Assembly (NCBI GenBank): GCA_009881125.1 | Contig: WXFH01000001.1 | Coordinates: 62,001-126,000, forward strand | Origin: Acidaminobacter sp. | GTDB taxonomy: Bacteria; Bacillota_A; Clostridia; Peptostreptococcales; Acidaminobacteraceae | Direction of reading: 5' to 3' | DNA: 64,000 bases | Shown: positions 34,546 to 42,894 of the stretch, one piece after another | How positions within the stretch are numbered: position 1 is the stretch's first letter | Layout: each line of letters starts with the position of its first letter | Notes under the pieces: generated by a model | What the model saw: only the letters and a program-made list of their open reading frames with translations | What the model was told of the DNA's origin: nothing | Databases searched by the model: none | Position numbers and translations under genes: made by a program

Positions 34546-35781
34546 TTAGACGTACTTCTTAATCATTGCTGGCGCTACGCGGCACTTTTCCTCCGAAACC
34601 GCGCAAGGCGCGAATCTGAGTCCCCCTTGAAGCGGAATTGCGAAAAGGTTTTCTTTTTTAAGCGCGTTTGAAACTGAAGCTGGGTCTTTACATGGGATTG
34701 TGATAAAAAAGCCATCTCTGAACGGGCATGTTTCGAGCCCGACCTTTTTGGCTTCTTCCATGAAAACTGCGTTTCTGCGGTCCAGCATCGCCTTAAAGAC
34801 CTGGCGCTCTTCCTCGGCCTTGTTAAACAGCGCAGGGTCCTTATAAATATCCGCCAGAACCCGCATGGCGGCGCGTGTGCCGTTCGACCAGGCCGCACGG
34901 TTGGAATAGGCGCAGACGTCTTTGAATTCCATAGCCAAATCCTGTGTGGCGGCAAGGCAGATAATAGCGCCGCCCCGCATGCCATACATGGTGTAGCCCT
35001 TGGAAAGGCTGAAGGCTGTCAGGACCAGCAGGTTCTGCGGCAGGTCCCCGAAGTGCTTGAAGAAGTCCCTGGAAGCGTCGATGCTGCCGGCGAAATCAAT
35101 GTAGGCGACGTCGACCATGAGGATAATTTTCTTGGAAGGATCCGCCGCTTTTTCCCTGAGGAAGCCCATGATTTCCTGCCATTCCCCGTCAGAGATGGAA
35201 TAGCCCGTCGGATTGTGAGCAGGCGTGTTAAGGATGATGAGGACGCGTTCCTGGGCTGCGATCAGCTCTGAAGCTGCGGCTTTGAAAGCGTCCACGTTCA
35301 TGCCGTCTCCTTTGAAATAATCGAAAGTCCTGACACGGCGGCCGTGCTCTTCGGCAATGGTCTTGTAGGGTGCCCAGTACCAGTTGGCGATCAGGATCTC
35401 GTCGCCCATTTCCGTGTAGTTCCAGACGGCATGCTTGATGGCCCCTGTGCCGCCCGGGGTTGCGACAGCCTCGGAATAAGCGTTGGGTTTATGGCCTCTG
35501 AAGCACGCGTCCTGAACGGCGCTCAAATAATCCGGCAGACCGGCGATAGGCGCATAGGCCCCCAGCTCGGAATCCGGCAAGGTGTGAAGCCGCTCCATGA
35601 CGGTAGGGAGGAACGCTAGTTGACCACTGTCGTCCATCAAAACGCCCAGCGTGGAATTGATGACTTTTTCAAAACCGTACTTTGCTTCAGCGTCCTGGGC
35701 CTCCCGGCCGGTGCCAAAAATGACATCAGGAACGACGGGTCGCTTGGAATGCGGCGCGACCATGCTGAATGAATTGCTCAT
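34546..35781 (-). CDS. PLP-dependent aminotransferase, class I/II (aromatic/aspartate type)
   Basis: A 411-residue fold-type I aminotransferase resembling aromatic and aspartate aminotransferases. ATPGGTGAIKHAVWNY is the cofactor-phosphate loop, NTPAHNPTGYSIS holds the conserved Asn, VDVAYIDFAG the Asp and Tyr that contact PLP, and FSLSKGYTMYGMRGG the Schiff-base lysine. It would interconvert amino acids and 2-oxo acids in the cytosol. The start is ATG 35781 after AGGAGG. A sigma-A promoter lies at 35861-35889. It is convergent with lspA and divergent from the crt-hbd unit. Amino-acid specificity cannot be told from sequence alone. Confidence 0.88.
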   Translation of the reverse strand: MSNSFSMVAPHSKRPVVPDVIFGTGREAQDAEAKYGFEKVINSTLGVLMDDSGQLAFLPTVMERLHTLPDSELGAYAPIAGLPDYLSAVQDACFRGHKPNAYSEAVATPGGTGAIKHAVWNYTEMGDEILIANWYWAPYKTIAEEHGRRVRTFDYFKGDGMNVDAFKAAASELIAAQERVLIILNTPAHNPTGYSISDGEWQEIMGFLREKAADPSKKIILMVDVAYIDFAGSIDASRDFFKHFGDLPQNLLVLTAFSLSKGYTMYGMRGGAIICLAATQDLAMEFKDVCAYSNRAAWSNGTRAAMRVLADIYKDPALFNKAEEERQVFKAMLDRRNAVFMEEAKKVGLETCPFRDGFFITIPCKDPASVSNALKKENLFAIPLQGGLRFAPCAVSEEKCRVAPAMIKKYV

Positions 35782-35860
35782 AATTAAACCTCCTGTTGAT
35801 CTGTGTATTATGTCCGCTGAATCAGGCGCAGGAACAGCCGTCGGTGACACATTTTCAACT

Positions 35861-35889
35861 ATCATACAAAATCGCTTCGTTAAATGCAA
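35861..35889 (-). promoter_or_regulatory. Sigma-A promoter of the aminotransferase
   Basis: On the minus strand TTGCAT and TATGAT are 17 bases apart, with a leader of about 70 bases. The rest of the 326-base gap (35782-36107) holds only the upstream region of the plus-strand unit, including a TATAAT at 36045-36050 without a -35. Confidence 0.6.
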
Positions 35890-36107
35890 TGCCGATGTCA
35901 GAAAATTGTATCTTTTTGTGACTATCGGTAAAAGATTCAGCATAGGTCATTAGTTTTTTCAGGTTGGCATCATCGCGTCCCCTTTGTCTTTCAAGCCCAT
36001 GGCCAGGCTGTCAAGATTCCCTCGCGGTTGGCACGGAAGTGGTGTATAATGTGGTAGACAGGCCATTACAGGCTTTTTGCCGATGGTGTTGTAAAGGAGT
36101 TGTGCGG

Positions 36108-36449
36108 ATGGCGTTCTTGCAGTCTTACCTTAAATTCACCGGCATTATGCTGGGTGCGTCGGTCGTTCTCGGGATTTTGGCGGCGCTGCTGACAGAACTG
36201 AAGCTGCTGCAGGGCATTTATGTCGTTCTGTTTGCGGTGGGTGTACTCTGTCTGCTTTACGCGTCGGCCATGCTGGTGGGCACACCGAGAAAGCGGTTTG
36301 AATACTACATGAAGATGGAGTATGATTCGGACAGCGCAAAACCCAAAAATGCCAAAACCTACGAGTCCTTTGGCGTATTGCCGGGATTGCTTGGGATCAC
36401 GGCCATTGTCTTCGGGTTTTTACTCGAAGCTTTGAATAGATCACTGTAA
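36108..36449 (+). CDS. Small hypothetical membrane protein
   Basis: A 113-residue protein with three hydrophobic segments (about 7-29, 32-58 and 87-109) and a charged loop RKRFEYYMKMEYDSDSAKPK between the second and third. No family is recognised. ATG 36108 follows AAAGGAG. It lies 13 bases before the crotonase gene and so is probably cotranscribed with crt and hbd; a role with the acyl-CoA enzymes is only a guess from position. Confidence 0.65.
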   Translation: MAFLQSYLKFTGIMLGASVVLGILAALLTELKLLQGIYVVLFAVGVLCLLYASAMLVGTPRKRFEYYMKMEYDSDSAKPKNAKTYESFGVLPGLLGITAIVFGFLLEALNRSL

Positions 36450-36462
36450 AGGGAGGAACATT

Positions 36463-37242
36463 ATGTCGTATGAATTTTTGAAAGTCGAACAGAAAAATGC
36501 CGTCGCGGTTGTTTCACTGAATCGGCCTGAGGTGCTGAACGCGCTTAATGAAGCTGTGCTTGAGGAACTTTACGAGTGCATGGAGCAGCTTAACTCGGCA
36601 CTTGAGACCAGAGCAGTGATATTGACAGGAGCAGGCAGAGCTTTTGTGGCGGGCGCTGACATTCAGGCCATGTCCGTCATGTCCCCTGAAGAGGGGCAGC
36701 GCTTCTCCGAACTGGGCATGAAGGTGATGACCCGGATTGAAACCCTTGAAAAGCCTGTAATAGCTGCGATCAATGGCTTCGCCATAGGTGGGGGATGCGA
36801 ATTGGCGCTGGCGTGTGACCTGCGCCTTGCCGGCAAGTCCGCTAAGATGGGACAGCCTGAGGTTACCTTGGGGATCAGTCCCGGATTTGGCGCGTCCCAG
36901 CGGCTGCCGCGGCTGGTGGGTATGGCATCGGCCATGGAGCTGATTTTGACGGGCTCGTTAATCAAAGCTGAGGAAGCACTGAGAATTGGGCTGGTCAGCC
37001 ATGTCTACGAGGATGAGGCGTTAATGGAGGAGGCTTTGGCACTCGCTGAGAAAATCGCTGCCAACCCATGGGTGGCGGTCAAGTATGCCAAGAAAGCCAT
37101 GCGTCAAAGTCTGGATCTTGAAATAGGTCAGGGCTGCGCTTACGAAAGCGCTGTATTTGGCCTGACCTTCGCTACCGAAGATCAAAAGGGCGCTATGAAG
37201 GCGTTTGTCGATAAATCAAAATACACTGCAAAGCACCGCTAG
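36463..37242 (+). CDS. crt: Enoyl-CoA hydratase / crotonase
   Basis: A 259-residue crotonase-fold enzyme that hydrates trans-2-enoyl-CoA (crotonyl-CoA) to the 3-hydroxyacyl-CoA. Both catalytic glutamates are present: GGGCELALACD and QPEVTLGISPG. The oxyanion-hole segment GAGRAFVAGADI is also seen. The start has GGGAGG upstream. The hbd gene begins 12 bases after the stop, giving two consecutive steps of butyrate-type fermentation or beta-oxidation. Thiolase, butyryl-CoA dehydrogenase and electron-transfer flavoprotein genes are not in the window. Confident as a crotonase; exact substrate inferred from hbd. Confidence 0.9.
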   Translation: MSYEFLKVEQKNAVAVVSLNRPEVLNALNEAVLEELYECMEQLNSALETRAVILTGAGRAFVAGADIQAMSVMSPEEGQRFSELGMKVMTRIETLEKPVIAAINGFAIGGGCELALACDLRLAGKSAKMGQPEVTLGISPGFGASQRLPRLVGMASAMELILTGSLIKAEEALRIGLVSHVYEDEALMEEALALAEKIAANPWVAVKYAKKAMRQSLDLEIGQGCAYESAVFGLTFATEDQKGAMKAFVDKSKYTAKHR

Positions 37243-37254
37243 GGGGAGACAAGC

Positions 37255-38109
37255 ATGAAAACAATAGGGATAATTGGAACCGGTACTATGGGTCTTGGCA
37301 TTGTTCAGGCTGTCGCAATGAGCGACGTCGAGCGCGTTGTTGTGAAGGGACTTAATGATCAGCTTCTGGATCAGGCGTTTGCAACGCTTAACAAAACCTT
37401 TTCCAAACTCGTCGAAAAGGGAAAAATGGATCAGGCGCAAATGGAAAGCCTGCTCCACAAAATATTCGGGACCACAGAGGATGAGGACCTGGCTGATTGT
37501 GACCTGATTATTGAAGCTGCTGTTGAAAATATGAAGATCAAAAAGGAGATTTTTGCAGCACTGGATCGCGTTGTAAAGCCAAGCGCTATTCTGGCAACCA
37601 ACACTTCATCTCTCAGCATCACGGAAATTTCTTCTGCAACCAATAGACCAGACAAGGTTATTGGCATGCACTTTTTTAATCCGGTGCCTTTGATGAAGCT
37701 GGTAGAGATCATATGCGGCATAGCGACCTCGCCTGAGACTTATGAGGCCATAAAAGCGCTGTCCGAGCGCATGGGCAAGGAACCGGTCCGCGTGGAAGAG
37801 GCGCCTGGGTTTGTCGTCAACCGGATCCTGATACCTATGATCAACGAAGCTATAGGCGTGTTGGCAGACGGTGTGGCGGAGCCTCAGGACATAGACAAAG
37901 CCATGATGCTGGGGGCAAATCATCCCATTGGACCTTTGGCGCTGGCGGATCTCATAGGCAATGATGTTAATCTGGCCATCATGGAGGTCCTCTACAATGA
38001 GTTTGGCGACTCGAAGTACCGCCCGCATCCGCTCCTGAGAAAAATGGTGCGAGGGGGACTTTTAGGCAGAAAGACCGGCAAGGGCTTCTACGATTACAGC
38101 GGGAAGTAA
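37255..38109 (+). CDS. hbd: 3-hydroxybutyryl-CoA dehydrogenase
   Basis: A 284-residue NAD(P)-dependent 3-hydroxyacyl-CoA dehydrogenase. The Rossmann motif [12 protein letters not shown] begins the protein; [12 protein letters not shown] and [17 protein letters not shown] carry the catalytic His and Glu; [16 protein letters not shown] starts the C-terminal dimerisation domain. It reduces acetoacetyl-CoA to 3-hydroxybutyryl-CoA, or the reverse. Standard length. It directly follows crt. A 159-bp repeat element starts 37 bases after the stop and may serve as the transcript end, since no other terminator is visible. Confidence 0.93.
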   Translation: MKTIGIIGTGTMGLGIVQAVAMSDVERVVVKGLNDQLLDQAFATLNKTFSKLVEKGKMDQAQMESLLHKIFGTTEDEDLADCDLIIEAAVENMKIKKEIFAALDRVVKPSAILATNTSSLSITEISSATNRPDKVIGMHFFNPVPLMKLVEIICGIATSPETYEAIKALSERMGKEPVRVEEAPGFVVNRILIPMINEAIGVLADGVAEPQDIDKAMMLGANHPIGPLALADLIGNDVNLAIMEVLYNEFGDSKYRPHPLLRKMVRGGLLGRKTGKGFYDYSGK

Positions 38110-38146
38110 GGTTCTTAAGAAAGAATTAATTTTTGGCTGGCCCCTA

Positions 38147-38305
38147 GTGTCCTGTGAATACTAAAACTACAACATAATACTGCGGTAAAATTTCGCGGAA
38201 CAAGGCGGAGGAATGAGCGATACTGGATAGTATCGTGATTGACGACAACGCTGTAATGCGAAATTTTAACCAGTAGTATGTCTGGTTTTAGTGTATACAG
38301 GACAC
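38147..38305. repeat. 159-bp palindromic intergenic element, copy 2 (inverse orientation)
   Basis: It begins GTGTCCTGT and ends ACAGGACAC, with TA on the left and TT on the right. Read on the minus strand it matches copies 1 and 3 throughout, including the GCGTTGTCGTCA block and CTCCGCCTTGT. The central hairpin is GCGATACT...AGTATCG. It lies between hbd and the LCP gene. Confidence 0.8.
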
Positions 38306-38333
38306 TTGCCTGAAAAAAATTCTGTGGTATGAT
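38306..38333 (+). promoter_or_regulatory. Promoter of the LCP gene at the edge of the repeat
   Basis: TTGCCT (38306-38311) and TATGAT (38328-38333) are 16 bases apart, with TGG before the -10. The -35 begins on the base next to the end of the 159-bp element. Confidence 0.5.
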
Positions 38334-38391
38334 ATGAATAGTGATTTTTTGGCGGTTTCAGTTTCTGTTTGAGCCGTGGAAGGGGAATTCA

Positions 38392-39420
38392 ATGAGATAC
38401 TATGTCAAAGTATTTTTTATCGCGTTTATCGCGTTTTCACTCATATTCGCCGGTGGAATTTTTGCCTATCAAAAATTCTATACCCCGGGCGGAGGAAGTG
38501 AGGTCGATCCGTTGAATCCCGGTGATCTGGCTGAGGAGGAACCATCCAACGAACTGGAGAGAATGGTCAAAGATGGTAAGCGGATCAATGTGCTTCTTGT
38601 GGGCGTGGACGGCGGTCGAAGTGACACGCTGATGCTGCTTTCCTTTGATCCGAAGCATAAGCTTGGGAATATTGTTTCAGTACCCCGGGACACCTATTTT
38701 CACATTGAAGGCAAGGATGCAGCGGATCTAAGAAAGATCAACGCGGTCTATGGCTTCAAAGGGGATGACGGCGGTGCCCCTGGCGTAGCCAAGGCGGTCA
38801 GCGCTATCCTGGGCGTGCCGGTGCATCATTACGTCAAACTCGACTATGAAGCCGTTGAGGCCGTGGTCGACGTCGTTAAGGGCATTGAAGTTGATGTGCC
38901 GTTTGACATGGATTATGATGATCCTTATGCGGATCCGCCGCTTCACATTCATTTTGATAAGGGCTTACAGACCTTAAACGGCGAGGAAGCGGTCGAATAT
39001 CTCAGATGGCGTAAAAACAACGGTTCTGAAGGCCAGGGCGACTTACCAAGAATTGGGCGTCAGCAGGATTTTGTCGTGACTTTGGCCAAGAAAGCCATTG
39101 GTCTAAAACTGCCCATGGTCATCAAAACAGTTTTTGATTACCTTGAAACAGATATGAATCTTGGAGATATGGTTTACCTGGCTTCGGTGGGCATTGGCGT
39201 CGATTTTTCGAAGCTTGAGTCCACGACTATACCAGGTGAAGTCGGCATGAAAAATGGCGGTTCCTACCTGTTCCACGATCCTGAGCAGACTTACGAATTA
39301 ATGAAAGGCATCTACGAACGCACCCCTGAAAGTGATGCTGCAGCTGAAGCGGAGGCTGCGGCAGCTGCTGAAGCGGAAGCTGGCGCTGGATCTGAAGAGA
39401 GTGAAGACAATAAAAATTAA
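38392..39420 (+). CDS. LytR-CpsA-Psr (LCP) family cell-wall ligase
   Basis: A 342-residue protein with one N-terminal membrane helix (about 8-28) and an extracytoplasmic LCP domain. Characteristic motifs are NVLLVGVDGGRSDTLML, VSVPRDTYF (conserved Arg and Asp) and LRWRKNN with GDLPRIGRQQ. LCP proteins transfer teichoic acids, capsule or other glycans from undecaprenyl carriers to peptidoglycan. The C-terminal 30 residues are an Ala/Glu-rich low-complexity tail. ATG 38392 follows AAGGGG. It is monocistronic with a terminator at 39427. Confident in the family; the polymer is unknown. Confidence 0.9.
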   Translation: MRYYVKVFFIAFIAFSLIFAGGIFAYQKFYTPGGGSEVDPLNPGDLAEEEPSNELERMVKDGKRINVLLVGVDGGRSDTLMLLSFDPKHKLGNIVSVPRDTYFHIEGKDAADLRKINAVYGFKGDDGGAPGVAKAVSAILGVPVHHYVKLDYEAVEAVVDVVKGIEVDVPFDMDYDDPYADPPLHIHFDKGLQTLNGEEAVEYLRWRKNNGSEGQGDLPRIGRQQDFVVTLAKKAIGLKLPMVIKTVFDYLETDMNLGDMVYLASVGIGVDFSKLESTTIPGEVGMKNGGSYLFHDPEQTYELMKGIYERTPESDAAAEAEAAAAAEAEAGAGSEESEDNKN

Positions 39421-39426
39421 AGCAAT

Positions 39427-39460
39427 AAACGGGTGCTCCATTAGTGGGCACCCGTTTTAA
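39427..39460 (+). terminator. Terminator of the LCP gene
   Basis: AAACGGGTGC/GCACCCGTTT with an 11-base loop, then TAAGTTT. Confidence 0.75.
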
Positions 39461-39484
39461 GTTTGAAATTTAATATTCGATATA

Positions 39485-39536
39485 AAGAAGGAGTCCAATG
39501 CCAATTTCAATTGAAATTGGCATTGGACTCCTTCTT
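39485..39536. repeat. 52-bp perfect palindrome without loop
   Basis: The arms 39485-39510 and 39511-39536 are perfectly complementary over 26 bp (centre TTTCAATTGAAA). It lies 7 bases after the murC stop, beyond the LCP terminator. It might end murC transcripts, but no strong T-run follows. Confidence 0.75.
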
Positions 39537-39543
39537 GAATAAT

Positions 39544-40914
39544 CTATTCGAGCATTAACTTTCCAAGCTCGTTGATATTGCCCGCACCCATGGTGAAAAC
39601 CAGGTCGCCTGAAGCAGCGTGGCCTTTCAGATAGGAGGCGATTTCTTCAAAGGATGAAATATAGTAGGCTTCTTTGCCTGAAGTCTTAATCATTTCTGCA
39701 AGATCCCTTGAGTGGACGAGCCCGGTATCCTTCTCTCTGGCAGCGTAAATATCCGTGATAATCACGACGTCCGCCTGTTCAAAGGCCGTTGAGAACTCAT
39801 TCAACAGCTCATGGGTTCGCGTATAAGTATGTGGTTGGAACACACAGAAAATTCGTTTGTGGGGAACGTTTTTCGCAGCGTTCAGAGTCGCTTTGACTTC
39901 GGAAGGATGATGCGCATAGTCGTCGATAATTTTGACCCCGTCCTTTTCGCCCAAGTGGTCAAAGCGGCGTACGGCACCTTTAAATCTGGAGAGTGCCAGT
40001 GCGGCATCCTCAACCGGGATACCAACATAGGTCGATCCGACAAACGCGGCTAAAGCATTGTAGATATTGTGTCTTCCTGGCACTTCGAGATGCAGTGCGG
40101 CGAGGTTTTTGCCTTTGTGGTTGATATTGAACCTCGGGAATCCGGACGAAGTGAATTCAATGTCGGTCGCCTGATATTCGCAAGTGTTTGAGAGCCCAAA
40201 GGTTATAACGCGGCATTTGGCAGCATCCGCAACTTCGAGACAATTCGTATCATCTCCATTCAGGATGAGGACACCATCTGCCGGTGTGTCGGAAATATAG
40301 CGTCTGAAGGAGTCCTTGATGTGGTCAAGATCTCTGAAATAATCCAAATGATCTGCTTCTATGTTGAGAACGACGGAAATCTTTGGCTTGAAACTGAGAA
40401 AGCTTTCTTTATATTCGCAGGCTTCTGTGACGATAATATCCCCATGGCCAACGCGGGCATTGCTTCCAATTTCCTTTACTTCTCCGCCGATGAGGAGCGT
40501 CGGATCCAGGTCGCTCTGACTGAGGACTACAGATACCATAGAGGTCGTGGTGGTTTTGCCGTGTGACCCTGAAATGGCTAGGCTTAGCTTGAACTCACGC
40601 ATGATGATGCCAAGCATATCCGCTCTGGTGATGCACGGGATGCCGCGCTTAATGGCACGTGCCAATTCTGGATTGTCAGCCCCAACAGCGGTTGTATAGA
40701 CGACGACGTCCACATCATCCACATGGGAGGCTTCGTGGGTGAAGTAAATCTTGATGCCCTTCTGCTCCAGATTGTCAGTCAGCGTACTGTGCTTCAAATC
40801 AGATCCGGAGACCTGATAGCCGCGGTTGTTCAGAATCTCAGCAATAGCGCTGACGCCAACACCGCCAATGCCGATCAGGTGGTACTTTTTATTAAAAGGA
40901 TTCAATTCCAACAT
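39544..40914 (-). CDS. murC: UDP-N-acetylmuramate--L-alanine ligase
   Basis: A 456-residue Mur ligase that adds L-Ala to UDP-MurNAc using ATP in the cytosol. The N-terminal domain has HLIGIGGVGVSAIAEIL; the ATP loop GSHGKTT is at 116-122; central-domain residues include NIEADHLDYF and YAHHPSEVKAT; the C-terminal domain has FQPHTYTRTH. The start is ATG 40914 with GAGGAG upstream; a longer frame begins eight codons earlier without a site. It is divergent from purR and not in a mur cluster. Firm. Confidence 0.95.
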   Translation of the reverse strand: MLELNPFNKKYHLIGIGGVGVSAIAEILNNRGYQVSGSDLKHSTLTDNLEQKGIKIYFTHEASHVDDVDVVVYTTAVGADNPELARAIKRGIPCITRADMLGIIMREFKLSLAISGSHGKTTTTSMVSVVLSQSDLDPTLLIGGEVKEIGSNARVGHGDIIVTEACEYKESFLSFKPKISVVLNIEADHLDYFRDLDHIKDSFRRYISDTPADGVLILNGDDTNCLEVADAAKCRVITFGLSNTCEYQATDIEFTSSGFPRFNINHKGKNLAALHLEVPGRHNIYNALAAFVGSTYVGIPVEDAALALSRFKGAVRRFDHLGEKDGVKIIDDYAHHPSEVKATLNAAKNVPHKRIFCVFQPHTYTRTHELLNEFSTAFEQADVVIITDIYAAREKDTGLVHSRDLAEMIKTSGKEAYYISSFEEIASYLKGHAASGDLVFTMGAGNINELGKLMLE

Positions 40915-41250
40915 ATCGATTCTCCTCGTTTTGGACAATTAAATACATTTCTATACATCAGGCACCGTTTTCCCTCGACTGAAGTCGCGAGTAAGTAAGG
41001 TGGTTTAATCAATAAAAGGTCAGAAGACATTATACCATAAATAACCGGGAAGAATACATAGTATTGAACTGCGGTCAACATAATTCTGCGATAATTCTTC
41101 GATGGACTTAGGTAAGAAGTTCAAAAAAAGCAAAAAAGAACGTGCAATAACCTGAAAATACGAAGATTAAAGTAAAGTCCTTCTTGAAATCCTCAAAAAA
41201 AGCGAATAAACTAAAGATAAATCTTTATAACATTCGGTTGGAGGGCGTTC
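40915..41250. other. Divergent murC-purR intergenic region
   Basis: A 336-base AT-rich gap. On the minus strand TGGTATAAT (41029-41037) would serve murC with a leader of about 110 bases, which contains a small hairpin TCGACT-GA-AGTCGCGA near 40976. No clear sigma-A pair was seen for purR, and no gene or convincing PurBox pair. Confidence 0.45.
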
Positions 41251-42057
41251 ATGGATAATAAGCTGAAACGCAATGAACGGATTGGCGCTATAGTGAAAGT
41301 ACTTTGCGACAGACCAAACAGGATCTTCACTCTGGGTTATTTTACGGAGCTGTTTAATGCAGCAAAGTCGACGATCAGTGAAGATCTCGTCATCGTCAAA
41401 AAAATCATGGAGACCATGTCCTTTGGTCGTGTTGAAACCATCGCAGGCGCGGCGGGCGGAGTCAAATACATTCCGGTAGTTGTGCCGGAGCGCAGGACAA
41501 AGATACTGGAGCAAATTGCAGATAAAATGCGTGATCCTAAAAGGATTATTCCGGGCGGATTCCTTTACATAGGCGATTTGCTGTACGATCCATACTTTAT
41601 GAAGGATGTCGGGGAGATTTTTGCGGAGATGTTCTCTTACAGAGGGATTGACTACGTGCTGACTGTGGAGACCAAGGGCATCCCGCTGGCCATGATGACG
41701 GCAAACGGGCTGAACTGTCCGCTGGTTGTCGCGCGCAACGAAAACCGTGTCACAGAAGGTGCGACCATCAGCATTAATTATGTCTCAGGCTCGACAGGGC
41801 AGATTCAAACCATGTATGTTTCGAAAAACGCCATAAAGCCCGGGTCCAAAGTTTTAATTATTGACGACTTTATGCGTGCCGGCGGTACGGTACTTGGTCT
41901 GATAGACCTGGTCCATGAGCTTGGCAGTGTGGTGGAAGGCGTCGGCGTACTCCTGGAGACTGCGGAGCCCGCGAATAAAATGGTGAGCGACTATACGGCG
42001 CTGTTGACGCTGGATCGGGTTTCAAGAGAGGAAATCGTTGTCAGACTGAAACAATAA
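41251..42057 (+). CDS. purR: Pur operon repressor PurR
   Basis: A 268-residue PurR of the Bacillus type. Residues 1 to about 73 form a winged-helix DNA-binding domain (RIFTLGYFTELFNAAKSTIS). The rest is a phosphoribosyltransferase-like effector domain whose PRPP motif is VLIIDDFMRAGGTV. In Firmicutes it represses purine genes and is released by PRPP. ATG 41251 follows GGAGGG. It opens the conserved purR-spoVG-glmU-prs block, but a 159-bp element and more than 300 bases separate it from spoVG. The prs product (PRPP) is its effector. Confidence 0.93.
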   Translation: MDNKLKRNERIGAIVKVLCDRPNRIFTLGYFTELFNAAKSTISEDLVIVKKIMETMSFGRVETIAGAAGGVKYIPVVVPERRTKILEQIADKMRDPKRIIPGGFLYIGDLLYDPYFMKDVGEIFAEMFSYRGIDYVLTVETKGIPLAMMTANGLNCPLVVARNENRVTEGATISINYVSGSTGQIQTMYVSKNAIKPGSKVLIIDDFMRAGGTVLGLIDLVHELGSVVEGVGVLLETAEPANKMVSDYTALLTLDRVSREEIVVRLKQ

Positions 42058-42175
42058 TGGTCGGCTGAGGAACCATCGGTAAAAAATGTAACACAATATT
42101 TAAAATATTTCGAAAAATTTTTTATTATTGAAGGATTTCAGGCATCAGTGTTGAATTAGTATCGGACGTGTTCAA

Positions 42176-42334
42176 GCACCCTGTAAACACAAAAACTAGA
42201 ACTGCAACAGGTTAAAATTTCGCAGTCCGGCGTTGTCGTCATCCGCGATACTGCTTAGTATCGCTGCTTTCTCCGCCTTGTACTTCGAAATTTTTCCGCT
42301 GTTGTAGGATATAGTTTTAGAATTTACAGGGTAC
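42176..42334. repeat. 159-bp palindromic intergenic element, copy 3
   Basis: Same orientation and length as copy 1, with GTTAAAATTTCGCA, GCGTTGTCGTCA, GCGATACTGCTTAGTATCGC and CTCCGCCTTGT. The terminal arms have diverged (GCACCCTGT and ACAGGGTAC) and the TA flanks are lost, so it appears to be the oldest copy. It lies between purR and spoVG. Confidence 0.75.
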
Positions 42335-42374
42335 CAGCGTTAACTCAGACAGAGCGAAAGGCAGGTTCGAGAGG

Positions 42375-42671
42375 ATGAAAATAACTGACGTCAGGATTCG
42401 CAAACTGCGGGATGAAGGCAAAATGAAGGCCGTTGTGTCGGTGACACTGGATGATGTCTTTGTCGTTCACGACATCAAGATCATTGAAGGCCAGAGTGGC
42501 TTATTCGTCGCCATGCCGAGCAGAAAAGTCGGAGAAGGCGACTACCGTGACATTGCGCATCCTATCAACCAGGAGACGCGTAGAATGCTTCAGGACGTGA
42601 TCTTTGCGGAGTATGACCGCGCGAAGACCATCGGAGAATTTGATGAAGCGGAAGAACTGACTGACCTTTAA
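42375..42671 (+). CDS. spoVG: SpoVG, RNA/DNA-binding regulator
   Basis: A 98-residue SpoVG protein, full length. It begins [11 protein letters not shown], and [22 protein letters not shown] and RDIAHPI are invariant in the family. SpoVG binds nucleic acid and in different bacteria affects septation, virulence or sporulation; its presence does not imply sporulation. GAGAGG precedes the ATG. A terminator follows, separating it from glmU. Confidence 0.95.
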   Translation: MKITDVRIRKLRDEGKMKAVVSVTLDDVFVVHDIKIIEGQSGLFVAMPSRKVGEGDYRDIAHPINQETRRMLQDVIFAEYDRAKTIGEFDEAEELTDL

Positions 42672-42729
42672 GCGTTCCGTGGAAATGAGTTGACGCGCTA
42701 ACTTGCGGCTCAGGATGGAACGGACTGTG

Positions 42730-42772
42730 CTGAAGCACGGGCTAACATGAGCCCTGCTTCAGTATTTTTTTT
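42730..42772 (+). terminator. Terminator of spoVG
   Basis: CTGAAGCACGGGCT/AGCCCTGCTTCAG stem with one mismatch, followed by TATTTTTTTT. Confidence 0.85.
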
Positions 42773-42822
42773 CTATGCCCTTCAGGATTTATTTCTTCTG
42801 TTACCGCGGTTTGTTAAAAATA

Positions 42823-42831
42823 TGGTATAAT
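42823..42831 (+). promoter_or_regulatory. Extended -10 promoter of glmU
   Basis: TGGTATAAT lies 63 bases before the ATG. TTACCG 19 bases upstream is a weak -35. Confidence 0.5.
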
Positions 42832-42894
42832 CCCTTTGAAAAGCGTTCAAACGGATCAAAAAATCATAATTTAAGATATAAGGAGTCGAAAGGC

